Positions 16,896-28,328 of a stretch of DNA of 64,000 nucleotides are shown piece after piece (positions within the stretch are counted from its first letter, which is position 1; each line of letters begins with the position of its first letter). The stretch is taken from assembly GCA_016874235.1 (NCBI GenBank), contig VGUJ01000002.1, positions 1-64,000 of the forward strand, given 5' to 3'. The notes beneath the pieces were generated by a model. It ran no database searches, was not told where the DNA came from, and worked only from the letters and a program-made list of their open reading frames with translations. The translations under genes and the position numbers were made by a program. The DNA comes from Gammaproteobacteria bacterium (GTDB lineage: Bacteria > Pseudomonadota > Gammaproteobacteria > Steroidobacterales > Steroidobacteraceae).

Positions 16896-18019
16896 TCAAA
16901 CGCCACGCGACGCGTGACACCGCAGAGCAGCTCATACGAAATGGTTCCGGCGGCTGCGGCGATCTCATCCACTGGAAGACCTTCGCCCCACATCACGGCC
17001 GGCGAACCGATCGTCACCTCCGGCAAGTCAGTCACGTCCACCGTGATCATATCCATCGAGACTCGCCCGACGATCGGCACTCGACGACCCGCGATGAGAA
17101 CTGGGGATCCACTCGGAAGGTGACGCGGAATGCCGTCTGCGTAGCCCACCGCAAGCGTCGCGATTCGCGAGGCTCGCCCCGCACGCCAGGTCGCCCCGTA
17201 GCCGACGCTCACACCCGACTCGATCGATCGCAACGCGATCACCTCCGTCGACAGCGTCATGACCGGTTTCAGCCCTAGAGACTCCGCCGTGCATCCTGCT
17301 ATCGGCGAACCGCCATAGAGCGCAATACCCGCCCTCACCCACTCACGATGGGTGCTTGGCCACGAGAGGATACCGGCGGAATTGGCGAGACCCGTGGCCG
17401 AAGGCTCAAAGCCCTGAAGCGCTACGGCACGCAGCTCGGACTCGAAACGGTGTACTTGCTCGCGGGTCATCGGCGAGTCGGGCTCATCGGCGCAGGCAAA
17501 GTGCGTCATCAGTCTCAACTCGCCCACGAGCGAGAGCGCCCGCAACCGCTTCGTCGCCTCGGCTGCCTGTCCCAATTGAAGGCCGAGTCGGCTCATCCCC
17601 GTATCGAGTTTCACCCACACCACCCGAGGCACCGGTGCGATATTCTTTGACAATCGCAAGAGTTCATATTGCTCGAGTAAATCGACCTGATACTCAGCGT
17701 GGACGACCAGATCGAGTTGGTGATCCATCGCGAGCGAGAGCTCTTCGCCTGAGAACACACCTTCCATCAAAACGATGGGTTGAGCCACGCCGCTTTCGCG
17801 TAACTCGATCGCCTCGCCGAGCCGCGCGACGCCAAAGGCGTCCGCATCATCGAGCGCTCGCGCTGCACGCACCGCCCCATGACCGTAGGCATTGGCCTTG
17901 ATCACGGCCATCATTTTCGACGTCGGTGCAGCCGCTTTCAGTCGAGCGAGGTTGTGACGCCAAGCGTCCAACGAAATAAGCGCCCGGGTCGGGTTCGACA
18001 GAGATTGAAAGTCGGCCAT
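16886..18019 (-). CDS. alr: Alanine racemase
   Basis: This 377-residue PLP enzyme makes D-alanine for peptidoglycan. The PLP lysine is K41 (AVIKANAYGHG) and the second catalytic residue is Y274 (SVGYGATWRA). The C-terminal beta-domain motif GRVSMDMITVDVT is intact. It is last in the rpsF-rpsR-rplI-dnaB-alr group, 16 bp after dnaB, a common gammaproteobacterial order. Confidence 0.97.
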   Translation of the reverse strand: MADFQSLSNPTRALISLDAWRHNLARLKAAAPTSKMMAVIKANAYGHGAVRAARALDDADAFGVARLGEAIELRESGVAQPIVLMEGVFSGEELSLAMDHQLDLVVHAEYQVDLLEQYELLRLSKNIAPVPRVVWVKLDTGMSRLGLQLGQAAEATKRLRALSLVGELRLMTHFACADEPDSPMTREQVHRFESELRAVALQGFEPSATGLANSAGILSWPSTHREWVRAGIALYGGSPIAGCTAESLGLKPVMTLSTEVIALRSIESGVSVGYGATWRAGRASRIATLAVGYADGIPRHLPSGSPVLIAGRRVPIVGRVSMDMITVDVTDLPEVTIGSPAVMWGEGLPVDEIAAAAGTISYELLCGVTRRVAFDYV

Positions 18020-18035
18020 ACGCGATGGCCGCGAC

Positions 18036-19412
18036 TCAGCGCAGCACGCCCTCAGCGTAAGAGTCGGGCGCGTAATTGACGAAGCGTGAGTACTGACCCT
18101 GGAAGGTCAGCAGGAAGGTGCCTGTCTCGCCGTTCCGATGTTTGGCGAGATCGATCTCGGCGATGCCTTTCTTGGTGGTGTTTTTGTCGTACACCTCTTC
18201 GCGATAGATCAGCAGAATCATATCCGCGTCCTGCTCGATGGCACCCGACTCACGAAGGTCAGACATCACGGGCTTCTTGTCTACGCGCTGCTCGACACCG
18301 CGGTTGAGCTGCGACAGCGCGATCACGGGCACGCTGAGCTCCTTGGCCAGCGCCTTGAGACCGCGAGAGATCTCGGCGATCTCAGTCGCGCGGTTTTCTT
18401 TGGTCCCGGGCACCTGCATAAGCTGCAGATAGTCGACGACGACCAAGTTGAGTCCGTGCTCTCGGTGCACGCGGCGCGCTCTCGCGCGAAGCTCGGTCGG
18501 CGTGAGCGCCGGGGTCTCATCGATGAATATTTTGGCCTCGGCCAGTTGCCCGGCAGCGCCCGTGATTCGCGGCCAATCGTCGTCGGAAATCTGCCCGCTA
18601 CGAATATGACCGAGAGAGACTCGACCGATCGACGAAAGCATGCGCGTCAGCAGCTGCTCGGACGGCATTTCCATGGAGAAGATCGCGACCGACGCATTCA
18701 CGCCTGCCTTGAGCGCCGCATACTCGGCCATGTTGACTGCGAAAGTAGTCTTTCCCATCGACGGGCGTCCCGCGACGACGACGAGGTCACCCCCGCGCAG
18801 TCCGCCGGTCTTGCGATCGAACTCGTCGAAACCGGTGGGCAATCCACGCATGCCGTCCGGATTGTTGTGCCACTCGTCGATTTGATCGATGAGTCCCGGC
18901 ATGAGTTGGTGAACGGACACCGCGCCATCGCGCTTGCCCCGAACGCCCTGCTCGGCGATCGCGAAGACGCGACTTTCGGCCGTCTCAACGAGCTCTTGAG
19001 CCGTCTCCCCTTCGTTGTTGAAGACCGAGGCAGCAATTTCGGTGCCGGCCGATAGCAGCTGTCGCAGTAAGGAACGTTCGCGAACGATGGCCGCATAAGC
19101 GCGGACATTGGCCGCGGTCGGCGTATCCCGCGCGAGCGCACCGAGATAAGCGAGCCCGCCGGCATCGGCGAGCCGACCGCTGCGCTCGAGATGCTCACTC
19201 ACGGTCACCGCATCGGCGGGCTTGCCTTGAGTGGCGAGCAAACCGATGGATTCAAAGATGAGTTTGTGATCGGGACGGTAGAAGTCTTCAGGACGAAGAA
19301 CGTCGGCGACGTTGTCCCACGCGGAAGCGTCGAGGAGCAGGCCGCCCAATACGGCCTGCTCCGCCTCGAGAGAGTGCGGCGGCGTTCGAACGTCTCCGCC
19401 GCGGGTGCTCAC
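18036..19412 (-). CDS. dnaB: Replicative DNA helicase DnaB
   Basis: The 458-residue hexameric helicase has an N-terminal DnaG-interacting domain (PPHSLEAEQAVLGGLL) and a RecA-like domain with Walker A GRPSMGKTT, VVDYLQLM Walker B and the ALSQLNRGVE motif. The start is the GTG at 19412. A GAGGAG sequence at the rplI stop lies 10 bp upstream as the probable ribosome-binding site, and longer frames overlap rplI and look non-native. It is 7 bp after rplI. Confidence 0.96.
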   Translation of the reverse strand: MSTRGGDVRTPPHSLEAEQAVLGGLLLDASAWDNVADVLRPEDFYRPDHKLIFESIGLLATQGKPADAVTVSEHLERSGRLADAGGLAYLGALARDTPTAANVRAYAAIVRERSLLRQLLSAGTEIAASVFNNEGETAQELVETAESRVFAIAEQGVRGKRDGAVSVHQLMPGLIDQIDEWHNNPDGMRGLPTGFDEFDRKTGGLRGGDLVVVAGRPSMGKTTFAVNMAEYAALKAGVNASVAIFSMEMPSEQLLTRMLSSIGRVSLGHIRSGQISDDDWPRITGAAGQLAEAKIFIDETPALTPTELRARARRVHREHGLNLVVVDYLQLMQVPGTKENRATEIAEISRGLKALAKELSVPVIALSQLNRGVEQRVDKKPVMSDLRESGAIEQDADMILLIYREEVYDKNTTKKGIAEIDLAKHRNGETGTFLLTFQGQYSRFVNYAPDSYAEGVLR

Positions 19413-19419
19413 GGAGTGA

Positions 19420-19869
19420 TTACTCCTCAGCGACGATCGTGACCGGCAGCTGCACGTCGACGTCGGTGTGCAGATGCAACACGATCTGGTGGTCGCCCAC
19501 CATGCGGATCGGACCGTTCGGCAAACGGACTTCCGAACGCACCACTTTGTGACCTTGGGCCGTGCAGGCTTCGGCGATGTCGGTGGTGCTGATGGAACCG
19601 AAAAGCTTGCCTTCGTTACCCGCCTTGGCGGTGATGCGCAGCGTGAACTCCTTGAGCGCAGCGGCACGCGACTCAGCGTCCGAGAATTGCTCACGAGCAA
19701 TCTTCTCGAGCTCAGCCCGACGCGCCTCGAACTTTGCAACGTTCGCCGGCGTGGCGAGCGTGGCTTTGCCCGAGGGCAACAGGAAGTTGCGGCCGTAGCC
19801 CGACTTCACTTTGACGCGATCACCGATGTTGCCAAGATTCGCGACTTTGGTAAGCAGAATAACGTCCAT
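19420..19869 (-). CDS. rplI: Ribosomal protein L9
   Basis: The 149-residue two-domain 50S protein has the L9 signature [22 protein letters not shown] at the N-terminus and the C-terminal RNA-binding domain ([15 protein letters not shown]) joined by a long charged helix. It lies 15 bp after rpsR and 7 bp before dnaB, as in most Gammaproteobacteria. Confidence 0.98.
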   Translation of the reverse strand: MDVILLTKVANLGNIGDRVKVKSGYGRNFLLPSGKATLATPANVAKFEARRAELEKIAREQFSDAESRAAALKEFTLRITAKAGNEGKLFGSISTTDIAEACTAQGHKVVRSEVRLPNGPIRMVGDHQIVLHLHTDVDVQLPVTIVAEE

Positions 19870-19884
19870 GGTTGCTCCTGCCTC

Positions 19885-20136
19885 TTAGTGCTGATCGGTG
19901 TACGGCAGCAACGCGAGGTATCGCGCACGACGTACGGCCTGAGCGAGCTGGCGCTGATAAAACGAGCGCGTACCGGTGATACGGCTCGGCACGATCTTGC
20001 CGGTCTCGGTGATGTAACCCTTGAGCGTCGCCAAATCTTTGTAGTCGATCTGCTTGACGTCTTCCGCAGTGAAGCGGCAGAACTTCTTGCGACGGGTGAA
20101 TCGGCTCGCGCCGCCCGACTGTTTGTTGTCTCTCAT
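19885..20136 (-). CDS. rpsR: Ribosomal protein S18
   Basis: The 83-residue 30S protein has the S18 motif [16 protein letters not shown] and the basic segment [28 protein letters not shown]. It forms a heterodimer with S6, encoded immediately upstream. It lies 6 bp after rpsF. A single cysteine (C20) is present instead of the zinc-ligand set seen in some lineages. Confidence 0.98.
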   Translation of the reverse strand: MRDNKQSGGASRFTRRKKFCRFTAEDVKQIDYKDLATLKGYITETGKIVPSRITGTRSFYQRQLAQAVRRARYLALLPYTDQH

Positions 20137-20142
20137 GTTCGA

Positions 20143-20544
20143 TTACTCCCCGATCTGCTCGTCATCGCCCATATCGTCGCGACGCCCGCGACGAGGACGA
20201 TCGAAACCACCCTCAGCCTCTTCCTCGTTGGCCTTGGCCATCGGTGAGGGCTCGGTGACCGGGCCATCCATCTTGATGACGAGGTGACGCAACACCGCAT
20301 CGCTGAAGCGGAACGCACCGGTGAGCTCGGCCAGCGTCTTCTGGTCGGTCTCGATATTGAGGAGAAGGTAGTGAGCCTTGTGGACCTTGGAGATCGGGAA
20401 CGCCAGTTGGCGACGACCCCAGTCTTCGACGCGATGCACCTGGCCACCGCCCGACGTGATCATGCTCTTGTACCGCTCGAGCATGGCCGGAACCTGCTCG
20501 CTCTGGTCTGGATGGACCAGAAACACGACTTCGTAATGCCTCAT
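20143..20544 (-). CDS. rpsF: Ribosomal protein S6
   Basis: The 133-residue protein begins [18 protein letters not shown], the conserved S6 start, and has the [16 protein letters not shown] segment. The ATG at 20544 is supported by AAGGAGA 5 bp upstream. The acidic, charged C-terminal tail (after residue 100) is longer than the folded domain and may receive RimK-type glutamate additions, though it does not end in EE. First gene of the rpsF-rpsR-rplI-dnaB-alr group. Confidence 0.97.
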   Translation of the reverse strand: MRHYEVVFLVHPDQSEQVPAMLERYKSMITSGGGQVHRVEDWGRRQLAFPISKVHKAHYLLLNIETDQKTLAELTGAFRFSDAVLRHLVIKMDGPVTEPSPMAKANEEEAEGGFDRPRRGRRDDMGDDEQIGE

Positions 20545-20622
20545 GTTGTCTCCTTGTGGATGTGAAGCTCCCCGGCGAGGCTGCCAGTGGAGCAAGGAAT
20601 TCCCGGTAAAACGGGCTGGCGG

Positions 20623-20651
20623 ACTATAGCGGAGGGCCCTCCCCCGGGCAA
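20623..20651 (-). promoter_or_regulatory. rpsF operon promoter with GC-rich discriminator
   Basis: On the minus strand TTGCCC (20651-20646) is followed by exactly 17 bp and TATAGT (20628-20623). A CCGCC discriminator follows, typical of stringently controlled ribosomal promoters. The predicted leader is about 70 nt to the rpsF ATG. It contains a CCCG/CGGG hairpin and a distal GCCAG/CTGGC pairing, which could be an S6:S18 autoregulatory element. Confidence 0.6.
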
Positions 20652-20703
20652 GGGCGCCCCCGACAAGGGTAGCGCCCCCAGGCAGGACCGCCGCGGGGGC
20701 GGG

Positions 20704-21450
20704 TCAGGGCTTCTGACGCTGCCGAACCGCCTCGTACAGCAGCATCCCGGTGGCCACCGACACATTCAGGCTTTCGACCGCCCCTAGGGACGGCAGGCGG
20801 ACGAGTAGATCGCAATGCTCTCGGGTATTGTGCCGAAGCCCACTGCCCTCTGCGCCCATCACAAGCACGATCGGCCCCTTGAGATCGACCTCGTCGGCGC
20901 GCTGGGTGGCCGCGGCATCCGCCCCGACCACCCAGAGTCCTCGCTCTTTCAGCTCACGCAGACAACGAGAGAGATTGGTGACGACCGTGAGCGGCGTGGT
21001 TTCGGCCGCACCCGCCGCGACCTTGCGCACCGTGGCATTGAGTTGAACCGCTCGATCTTTGGGAATGACCACTGACAACGCACCGCAGGCATCGGCCGTC
21101 CGCAAACAGGCGCCAAGATTGTGGGGGTCTTGAACGCCATCGAGCGCGAGCACGATCGGTGCTGCGCCCGACCTGTCGATGGCAGCGCCGAGATCGTCTT
21201 CGCTCCAGGGCGCCATCGGTCGAACTTCCGCGATGACGCCTTGATGCGCGGCACCACCGGCGATTTTCTCGAGACGCTGCGTCTCGACACGCTCAACCGA
21301 GATCTTGGCTTTCGTCGCCGCGGAAAGCAGGGCTGTCATACGCGCATCCTCGCGACCGCGCGCCACGAAAACTTTGAGCACGCGATCGGCATGACGCTCA
21401 AGCAGCGCCTGAACCGCGTGCAGACCGTGAACCATTTCGGTGGATCCCAT
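20704..21450 (-). CDS. rlmB: RlmB, 23S rRNA (guanosine-2'-O-)-methyltransferase
   Basis: The 248-residue SpoU-type SPOUT enzyme methylates G2251 in the 23S P-loop. N-terminal substrate-binding domain EMVHGLHAVQALLER; SpoU motifs ALDGVQDPHNLGACLRTADACG, VMGAEGSGLR and LPSLGAVESLNVSVATG. The ATG at 21450 is used because the rnr stop lies 10 bp upstream and the longer frame would overlap it. Paired with rnr as usual. Confidence 0.95.
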   Translation of the reverse strand: MGSTEMVHGLHAVQALLERHADRVLKVFVARGREDARMTALLSAATKAKISVERVETQRLEKIAGGAAHQGVIAEVRPMAPWSEDDLGAAIDRSGAAPIVLALDGVQDPHNLGACLRTADACGALSVVIPKDRAVQLNATVRKVAAGAAETTPLTVVTNLSRCLRELKERGLWVVGADAAATQRADEVDLKGPIVLVMGAEGSGLRHNTREHCDLLVRLPSLGAVESLNVSVATGMLLYEAVRQRQKP

Positions 21451-21460
21451 CCCGCACATC

Positions 21461-23575
21461 CTACCTCGGCCGACGCCGATGCCGCGCACCCTCGCGAGGC
21501 GAATGATGCGGCGCACGGCGAGGCTTTCCCTCGACCACCGGAACCGGATCGTCGAGCTCGAGATCGATGAGCCCCTCGACGGGGTTTGCGTTCGTCACGA
21601 CCACGCGCACGGGCGCGCCAATGCCGAGCCGCTGCTTGCGACGCTTGGCGAACCAGGCCTGCCCATTCGACTCCATGACGTATTCATTGTCATCGAGAGA
21701 ATCGAGACGTAGCAAGCCGTCGATACCGAGACCTCGCAACTGCACAAAGCAACCGTATTCCACGACCGTGGTGATGAGCCCATCGAACGTCTGCCCCAAG
21801 CGCTCGCGCAGGTAACTGCACTTCAAGAAGGTATCGACGTAACGGTCGGACTCATCTGCACGCTTCTCGAGTCGCGAGAGATCTTGGCCGAGACTGCCTA
21901 GCTCGTCGGCGCCGTATCGTCGGCCCGTCGGATCGTTCGCCTCCACCACGGCCTTGAGCGCTCGGTGCACGACGAGATCGGGATAACGGCGGATCGGCGA
22001 AGTGAAGTGCGCGTACTCATCGAGCGCCAGACCAAAGTGGCCAATGTTGGTGGGCTGGTAAATGGCCTGTGGCATCGAGCGCACGACCAGAGACTCGATG
22101 AACGGCAAATCGGCACTGCCACTCGCCCGTTCGGTGATCTGTCGCATGTCCCGCGGCTCGATTTCCTCGGGCAGATCGACATCGATTCCGAGTGCAGCCA
22201 ACTGCGTGAGTAGCTGATCGATTTTCTTTTCTTCAGGGGTTCCGTGAACGCGGTAGAGACCCCCCGCTTTCGCTGCCTTGAGCTGACGCGCAGCGGCGAC
22301 ATTCGCGAGAATCATGCACTCTTCAATGAGTTTGTGCGCATCGTTGCGGCCGTAAAGCCCGATGCTTCTCACGCGCCCCTCCGTATCGAATTCGAACGCG
22401 GGCTCAGTACTCTCAAAATCAAGCGCCCCTCGGCGATGCCTCGCTTTGAGCAATGACCGGTAGAGATCGACGAGCGGCGATAACTTGGGCAGCAACGCAC
22501 CCACCGTGTGACGCGCCTCGGGTCGCCCCTCGAAGAGCGCTTCGAATGCCAGTTTGTACGTGAGCCGCATATGGCTGCGCATCACCGCCGGATAAAAACG
22601 AAACTCGAGTAGCGCGCCCCCACGACTGACCAGCATGTCGGCCACGAAACACAACCGATCGACCTCAGGCTCGAGCGAGCACAAGTGGTTGGACAGTGCA
22701 GTCGGCAACATCGGTAACACGCGATTTGGAAAATAGACCGACGTGCCCCGCTCGAGCGCATCGACATCGAGGCCCGAACCCGATCGAACGTAGTGACTGA
22801 CATCGGCGATCGCGACGACGAGTCGGAACCCCTTCGCATGGGTTTCGGCGTAGACGGCATCATCAAAATCGCGAGCGTCTTCACCATCGATGGTGACGAG
22901 CGGCATGTCACGAAGATCGATACGCCCTTTCGCTTCGCGCGGATCGATGCGCTCGCCGTACGCCTCGGCCTCTTGCAGTGCTGCCGCACGAAACTCCACT
23001 GGCAATGAATGACGCGCGATCGCGGTTTCTGTCGCCATCTCGAGAGGACGTTCGGGATCGAGGCGTCGGACAACTTCGGCCATCGCGCTGCGATGCGCCT
23101 CAGGATAGCGCGTGATGCGCGCGATGACCCAATCACCCGCGCGTGCGCCCGCGAGTTTTTCGGGGGGCACGAGACATCGCAGACTGAGCCGACGGTCGAC
23201 CGAATGCACGAAGAGCGTACGACCGACCGCCTCGACCGTTCCCAGAAATGCCGTGACACCCCGCGAGAGGATCTTCTCCATCTCGCCCGAGAGCCGCCCG
23301 TCACGAGCGCGCTCCACGCGCACCCGCACGCGATCGCCTGAGGTGAGTCCCGTCATTTGCGGAGGCGGAAGAAACACGCTCTCCTCTTGTCCCTCGACCC
23401 GAACGAAACCGAAGCCCGATCGATGGGCCGACACGACACCTTCCAGAGTTCCGATGCTGCTGCGACCGTGGACGCTCCGAGCGCCATGGGCAGCTCGACT
23501 GCCGCGGCGCTCGCCTGGGCGCGCATCACCGCGCTGGCCGTGGCGAGATCCACGGCTCGATTTTCGTGACTTCAA
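21461..23575 (-). CDS. rnr: Ribonuclease R
   Basis: The 704-residue 3'-5' exoribonuclease of the RNB family has cold-shock domains near residues 40-200. The catalytic core has the acidic cluster IDGEDARDFDDAVY near residues 230-243 and DEYAHFTSPIRRYPDL near residue 519, followed by an S1 domain (TFDGLITTVVEYGCFVQLRG) and a basic tail. It degrades structured RNA and defective tRNA/rRNA. It starts at a TTG (23575) backed by AGGA 9 bp upstream. The N-terminus is short and basic and lacks the usual HTH-like lead, so the protein is shorter than the E. coli enzyme (about 810 residues). Confidence 0.95.
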   Translation of the reverse strand: MKSRKSSRGSRHGQRGDARPGERRGSRAAHGARSVHGRSSIGTLEGVVSAHRSGFGFVRVEGQEESVFLPPPQMTGLTSGDRVRVRVERARDGRLSGEMEKILSRGVTAFLGTVEAVGRTLFVHSVDRRLSLRCLVPPEKLAGARAGDWVIARITRYPEAHRSAMAEVVRRLDPERPLEMATETAIARHSLPVEFRAAALQEAEAYGERIDPREAKGRIDLRDMPLVTIDGEDARDFDDAVYAETHAKGFRLVVAIADVSHYVRSGSGLDVDALERGTSVYFPNRVLPMLPTALSNHLCSLEPEVDRLCFVADMLVSRGGALLEFRFYPAVMRSHMRLTYKLAFEALFEGRPEARHTVGALLPKLSPLVDLYRSLLKARHRRGALDFESTEPAFEFDTEGRVRSIGLYGRNDAHKLIEECMILANVAAARQLKAAKAGGLYRVHGTPEEKKIDQLLTQLAALGIDVDLPEEIEPRDMRQITERASGSADLPFIESLVVRSMPQAIYQPTNIGHFGLALDEYAHFTSPIRRYPDLVVHRALKAVVEANDPTGRRYGADELGSLGQDLSRLEKRADESDRYVDTFLKCSYLRERLGQTFDGLITTVVEYGCFVQLRGLGIDGLLRLDSLDDNEYVMESNGQAWFAKRRKQRLGIGAPVRVVVTNANPVEGLIDLELDDPVPVVEGKPRRAPHHSPREGARHRRRPR

Positions 23576-23604
23576 TTGACAGTCCTCATGGTGCTGCGTA
23601 ATTT
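23576..23604 (+). promoter_or_regulatory. tRNA-Leu promoter
   Basis: A consensus TTGACA (23576-23581) is followed by a 17-bp spacer and TAATTT (23599-23604) on the plus strand. The predicted start lies about 8 bp before the tRNA. The -35 directly abuts the rnr start codon on the opposite strand. Confidence 0.6.
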
Positions 23605-23618
23605 ACGCGGCCCACCTT

Positions 23619-23703
<85 letters not shown>

Positions 23704-23724
23704 AATTAGGGGATCGTCGACGAC

Positions 23725-24957
23725 TCAGTCGGCAATCTCGAAAGACAGTCCCGCTCGCGAGACGAGCCGCGATAACAGACTCTCGCCGAACATCGTCGAG
23801 GGCGTCCAAAAACCCCCGCTGCGCTCCGATTTTTGAACCTCGAGTGCCAGACATACCGCGGCCTCTCCGAGCATCTTGGCTGTTGATCCGTAGCCCGGAT
23901 CACGATCGCCTGTGACCTTGGCGCTAATCACCTGACCGTCGTCTGTTCGCCCGAGGAAACGCAGATCAAAGAAACCTCGCCGTTGTGCCTCGGGACTCGG
24001 GCCCTCACCTGGCTTCGGCAACACATACCGCTCAAGCAACGCACGCGTCGGTCCGATTGCACTAGCGAACATAAACGCCCCCAAACCCAAAGCCGTTCCA
24101 ATCGCCGCGAGGCGCCCTTGGAATCCTCGACCCGTCGAGACCGCTTCGTCATAACGGAAATCGCGCGTGTAGGCGTACCCACTCAAAGCGTTGCTTCGGT
24201 GTACGATGCGCGTGTTGATGGCTGCCATGACGAAGGGCGCGACGAAGCCTTTGAAGTCTGCATCGTAAAGCGCCGACGAAACATTCGGTTGGCGCACATT
24301 CGCGCCACCCGTCACGCCGACGCAGAGTGAGTACGGGTTGGCGAGCTCTTTGCGCAACGCAGGATTTGCGCGAACTTCCTTGGCGACGTTGAGCAAACTC
24401 GCGGCGGTACCGCCCGAGAATCCTCCGCGCATCGCTCGTACGCGCATTTTGATGCGACTTGCGGGACGACCGAGACGTCGACGCGCTTCTTGCTGAAGAA
24501 AGAACACGCCGAAATCGGACGGGATGGAATCGAAGCCACAGCAATGAACGATGCGTGCACCGCTCGCCTTGGCTGCAGACTCGTACCGCTCGATCATTCG
24601 GCGAATCCACTGCACCTCGCCGGTGAGGTCGCAGTAGTCAGTCCCGGTCTCGGCACACGCCTTGACCAAAGGCTCGCCATAGAGCGCGTACGGTCCGACG
24701 GTCGACACCACGACTTTCGCGCGCACGGCCAGCGAGCGCATGGCCGTCTCATCGGCAGCATCAGCCACGATGACGGGCAGCCCATCAGCCGCCCCATCGA
24801 GCTCATGCTTGAGCTCGGCGAGGCGAGCCGCCGAGCGCGCCGCGATCGCCCAACGCAGCCGACTGCCGTCGTTACCGTAAGTATCGAGAAGATAGCGACA
24901 CAGAATTCGACCCACGAAACTCGTGGCTCCGAACACAACGATATCGAATTCGCGCAT
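23725..24957 (-). CDS. Saccharopine dehydrogenase-like / trans-acting enoyl reductase family oxidoreductase
   Basis: The 410-residue protein starts with a Rossmann motif DIVVFGATSFVGR and shows the Sacchrp_dh_NADP pattern VVSTVGPYALYGEPLVKACAETGTDYCDLTGE near residues 78-109 and CCGFDSIPSDFG near 131-142. Relatives act as NADP-dependent reductases of lipids (mycobacterial trans-acting enoyl reductase) or have unknown substrates. A GGGGAGG ribosome-binding site precedes the ATG at 24957; the longer frame overlaps purA. It is 23 bp downstream of purA. Substrate cannot be told from sequence. Confidence 0.8.
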   Translation of the reverse strand: MREFDIVVFGATSFVGRILCRYLLDTYGNDGSRLRWAIAARSAARLAELKHELDGAADGLPVIVADAADETAMRSLAVRAKVVVSTVGPYALYGEPLVKACAETGTDYCDLTGEVQWIRRMIERYESAAKASGARIVHCCGFDSIPSDFGVFFLQQEARRRLGRPASRIKMRVRAMRGGFSGGTAASLLNVAKEVRANPALRKELANPYSLCVGVTGGANVRQPNVSSALYDADFKGFVAPFVMAAINTRIVHRSNALSGYAYTRDFRYDEAVSTGRGFQGRLAAIGTALGLGAFMFASAIGPTRALLERYVLPKPGEGPSPEAQRRGFFDLRFLGRTDDGQVISAKVTGDRDPGYGSTAKMLGEAAVCLALEVQKSERSGGFWTPSTMFGESLLSRLVSRAGLSFEIAD

Positions 24958-24980
24958 GGGTCCTCCCCTGCATTCGCCCA

Positions 24981-27166
<2,186 letters not shown>

Positions 27167-27167
27167 G

Positions 27168-28301
27168 TCAGCGCTCCACTCGCGCGCGCGGATCCGCGGC
27201 GGCTTCCTCTCCGGCTCCCGCTCGGGGGGCGACCACGGAGATTTCAGTTTCGTTGTTGCGACGTTGCTGCTCGATCAGCTTGTCGAGCGGCAAATAAAGC
27301 ATTTGGTTGTTGCCCTTGGTGTCGACGACCACCTTCTGCGAGCGAGACAGCACCGACTCGACCGCCTCGATATAGAGACGCTCGCGGGTGACCCGTGGCG
27401 CCTTTTCATACTGCGCAACGAGCTGACGGAACCGATCGGCTTCACCCTCGGAGATTGCGATCACTTGGGCTCGATACGCCTCGGCCTCCTGCATCTGGCG
27501 CGAGGCGCTACCTTCGGCGACCGGCAGGATGCCACTCGCGTAGGCCTCGGCTTCTTTGACGAGCCGCTCTTTGTCGGCGATCGCCTTGTTGGCGTCCTCC
27601 TGCGAGGGGCGCACGTCCGTCGGCACCTGGATATCGGTGAGGTTGACGCTGGTGATGAAAATACCGGCGCCGTATTGGTCGAGGGTGCGCTGGATGAGCT
27701 CCTTGGTACGAGTCGTGGCCTGCTCACGCTTCGAGATGAGGATTTCTTCGAGCGTGCTGCGACCGACGATTTCGCGGATCGCCATTTCACCGACTTCGCG
27801 CAGCGTCTGCTCCGGATCTTTGACCTGGAACAAAAACTTGACCGGGTCACGCAGCTGATATTGAACGGCGAGCGACATGTCGATGAGGTTGATGTCCTGC
27901 GTCAGCACCTTGGCGGTGTAATTGACGCTGCTCACCTGCTGGGTGTTGACCTTGGTCAGGGTCTCGATGGGCCAAAGATGAAAGCCGAGACCCGGGTCGC
28001 GCACCGACACGAACTGACCGAAACGCTGAATGACTCCGCGTTCGGCTTGATCGATGGTGAAGACACTTTGGTAGGCCCAAACGAGCACGGCGAGGCCCGC
28101 GATGATGCCAATCTGAAACTTCCCCTCGCCCGCTGCCTGCTCAGGGCCATCACCCTCGGGGCCACCGCCACCGGGGCCCGAGCCCTTCAAAATGTTGTCC
28201 AGCTTGCGCTGAAACTTGCGAAATGCGTCATCGCCGCCCGCCCTTCCGGAGCGTTTGCCCCAAGGATTTTTCGGACCGCCGCCAGGTTCATTCCATGCCA
28301 T
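27168..28301 (-). CDS. hflK: HflK, FtsH-modulating band-7 protein
   Basis: The 377-residue protein has the HflK hallmarks: a glycine- and proline-rich cytoplasmic N-terminus (MAWNEPGGGPKNPWG), a short hydrophobic anchor near residues 63-80 and an SPFH domain with RDPVKFLFQVKDPEQTL. A proteolysis-resistant helix of Ala/Glu repeats follows. The C-terminus is extended and charged. It partners HflC in the inner membrane and is 27 bp downstream of hflX. Confidence 0.96.
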   Translation of the reverse strand: MAWNEPGGGPKNPWGKRSGRAGGDDAFRKFQRKLDNILKGSGPGGGGPEGDGPEQAAGEGKFQIGIIAGLAVLVWAYQSVFTIDQAERGVIQRFGQFVSVRDPGLGFHLWPIETLTKVNTQQVSSVNYTAKVLTQDINLIDMSLAVQYQLRDPVKFLFQVKDPEQTLREVGEMAIREIVGRSTLEEILISKREQATTRTKELIQRTLDQYGAGIFITSVNLTDIQVPTDVRPSQEDANKAIADKERLVKEAEAYASGILPVAEGSASRQMQEAEAYRAQVIAISEGEADRFRQLVAQYEKAPRVTRERLYIEAVESVLSRSQKVVVDTKGNNQMLYLPLDKLIEQQRRNNETEISVVAPRAGAGEEAAADPRARVER

Positions 28302-28328
28302 AGGTATTTTTCGTTAGCGCCGAGTGGA

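Noticed and set aside
20641-20703. Terminator between rlmB and rpsF
   Set aside because: The GC-rich stretch has a repeated GGGGGCGC but no stem followed by a T-run on the minus strand.
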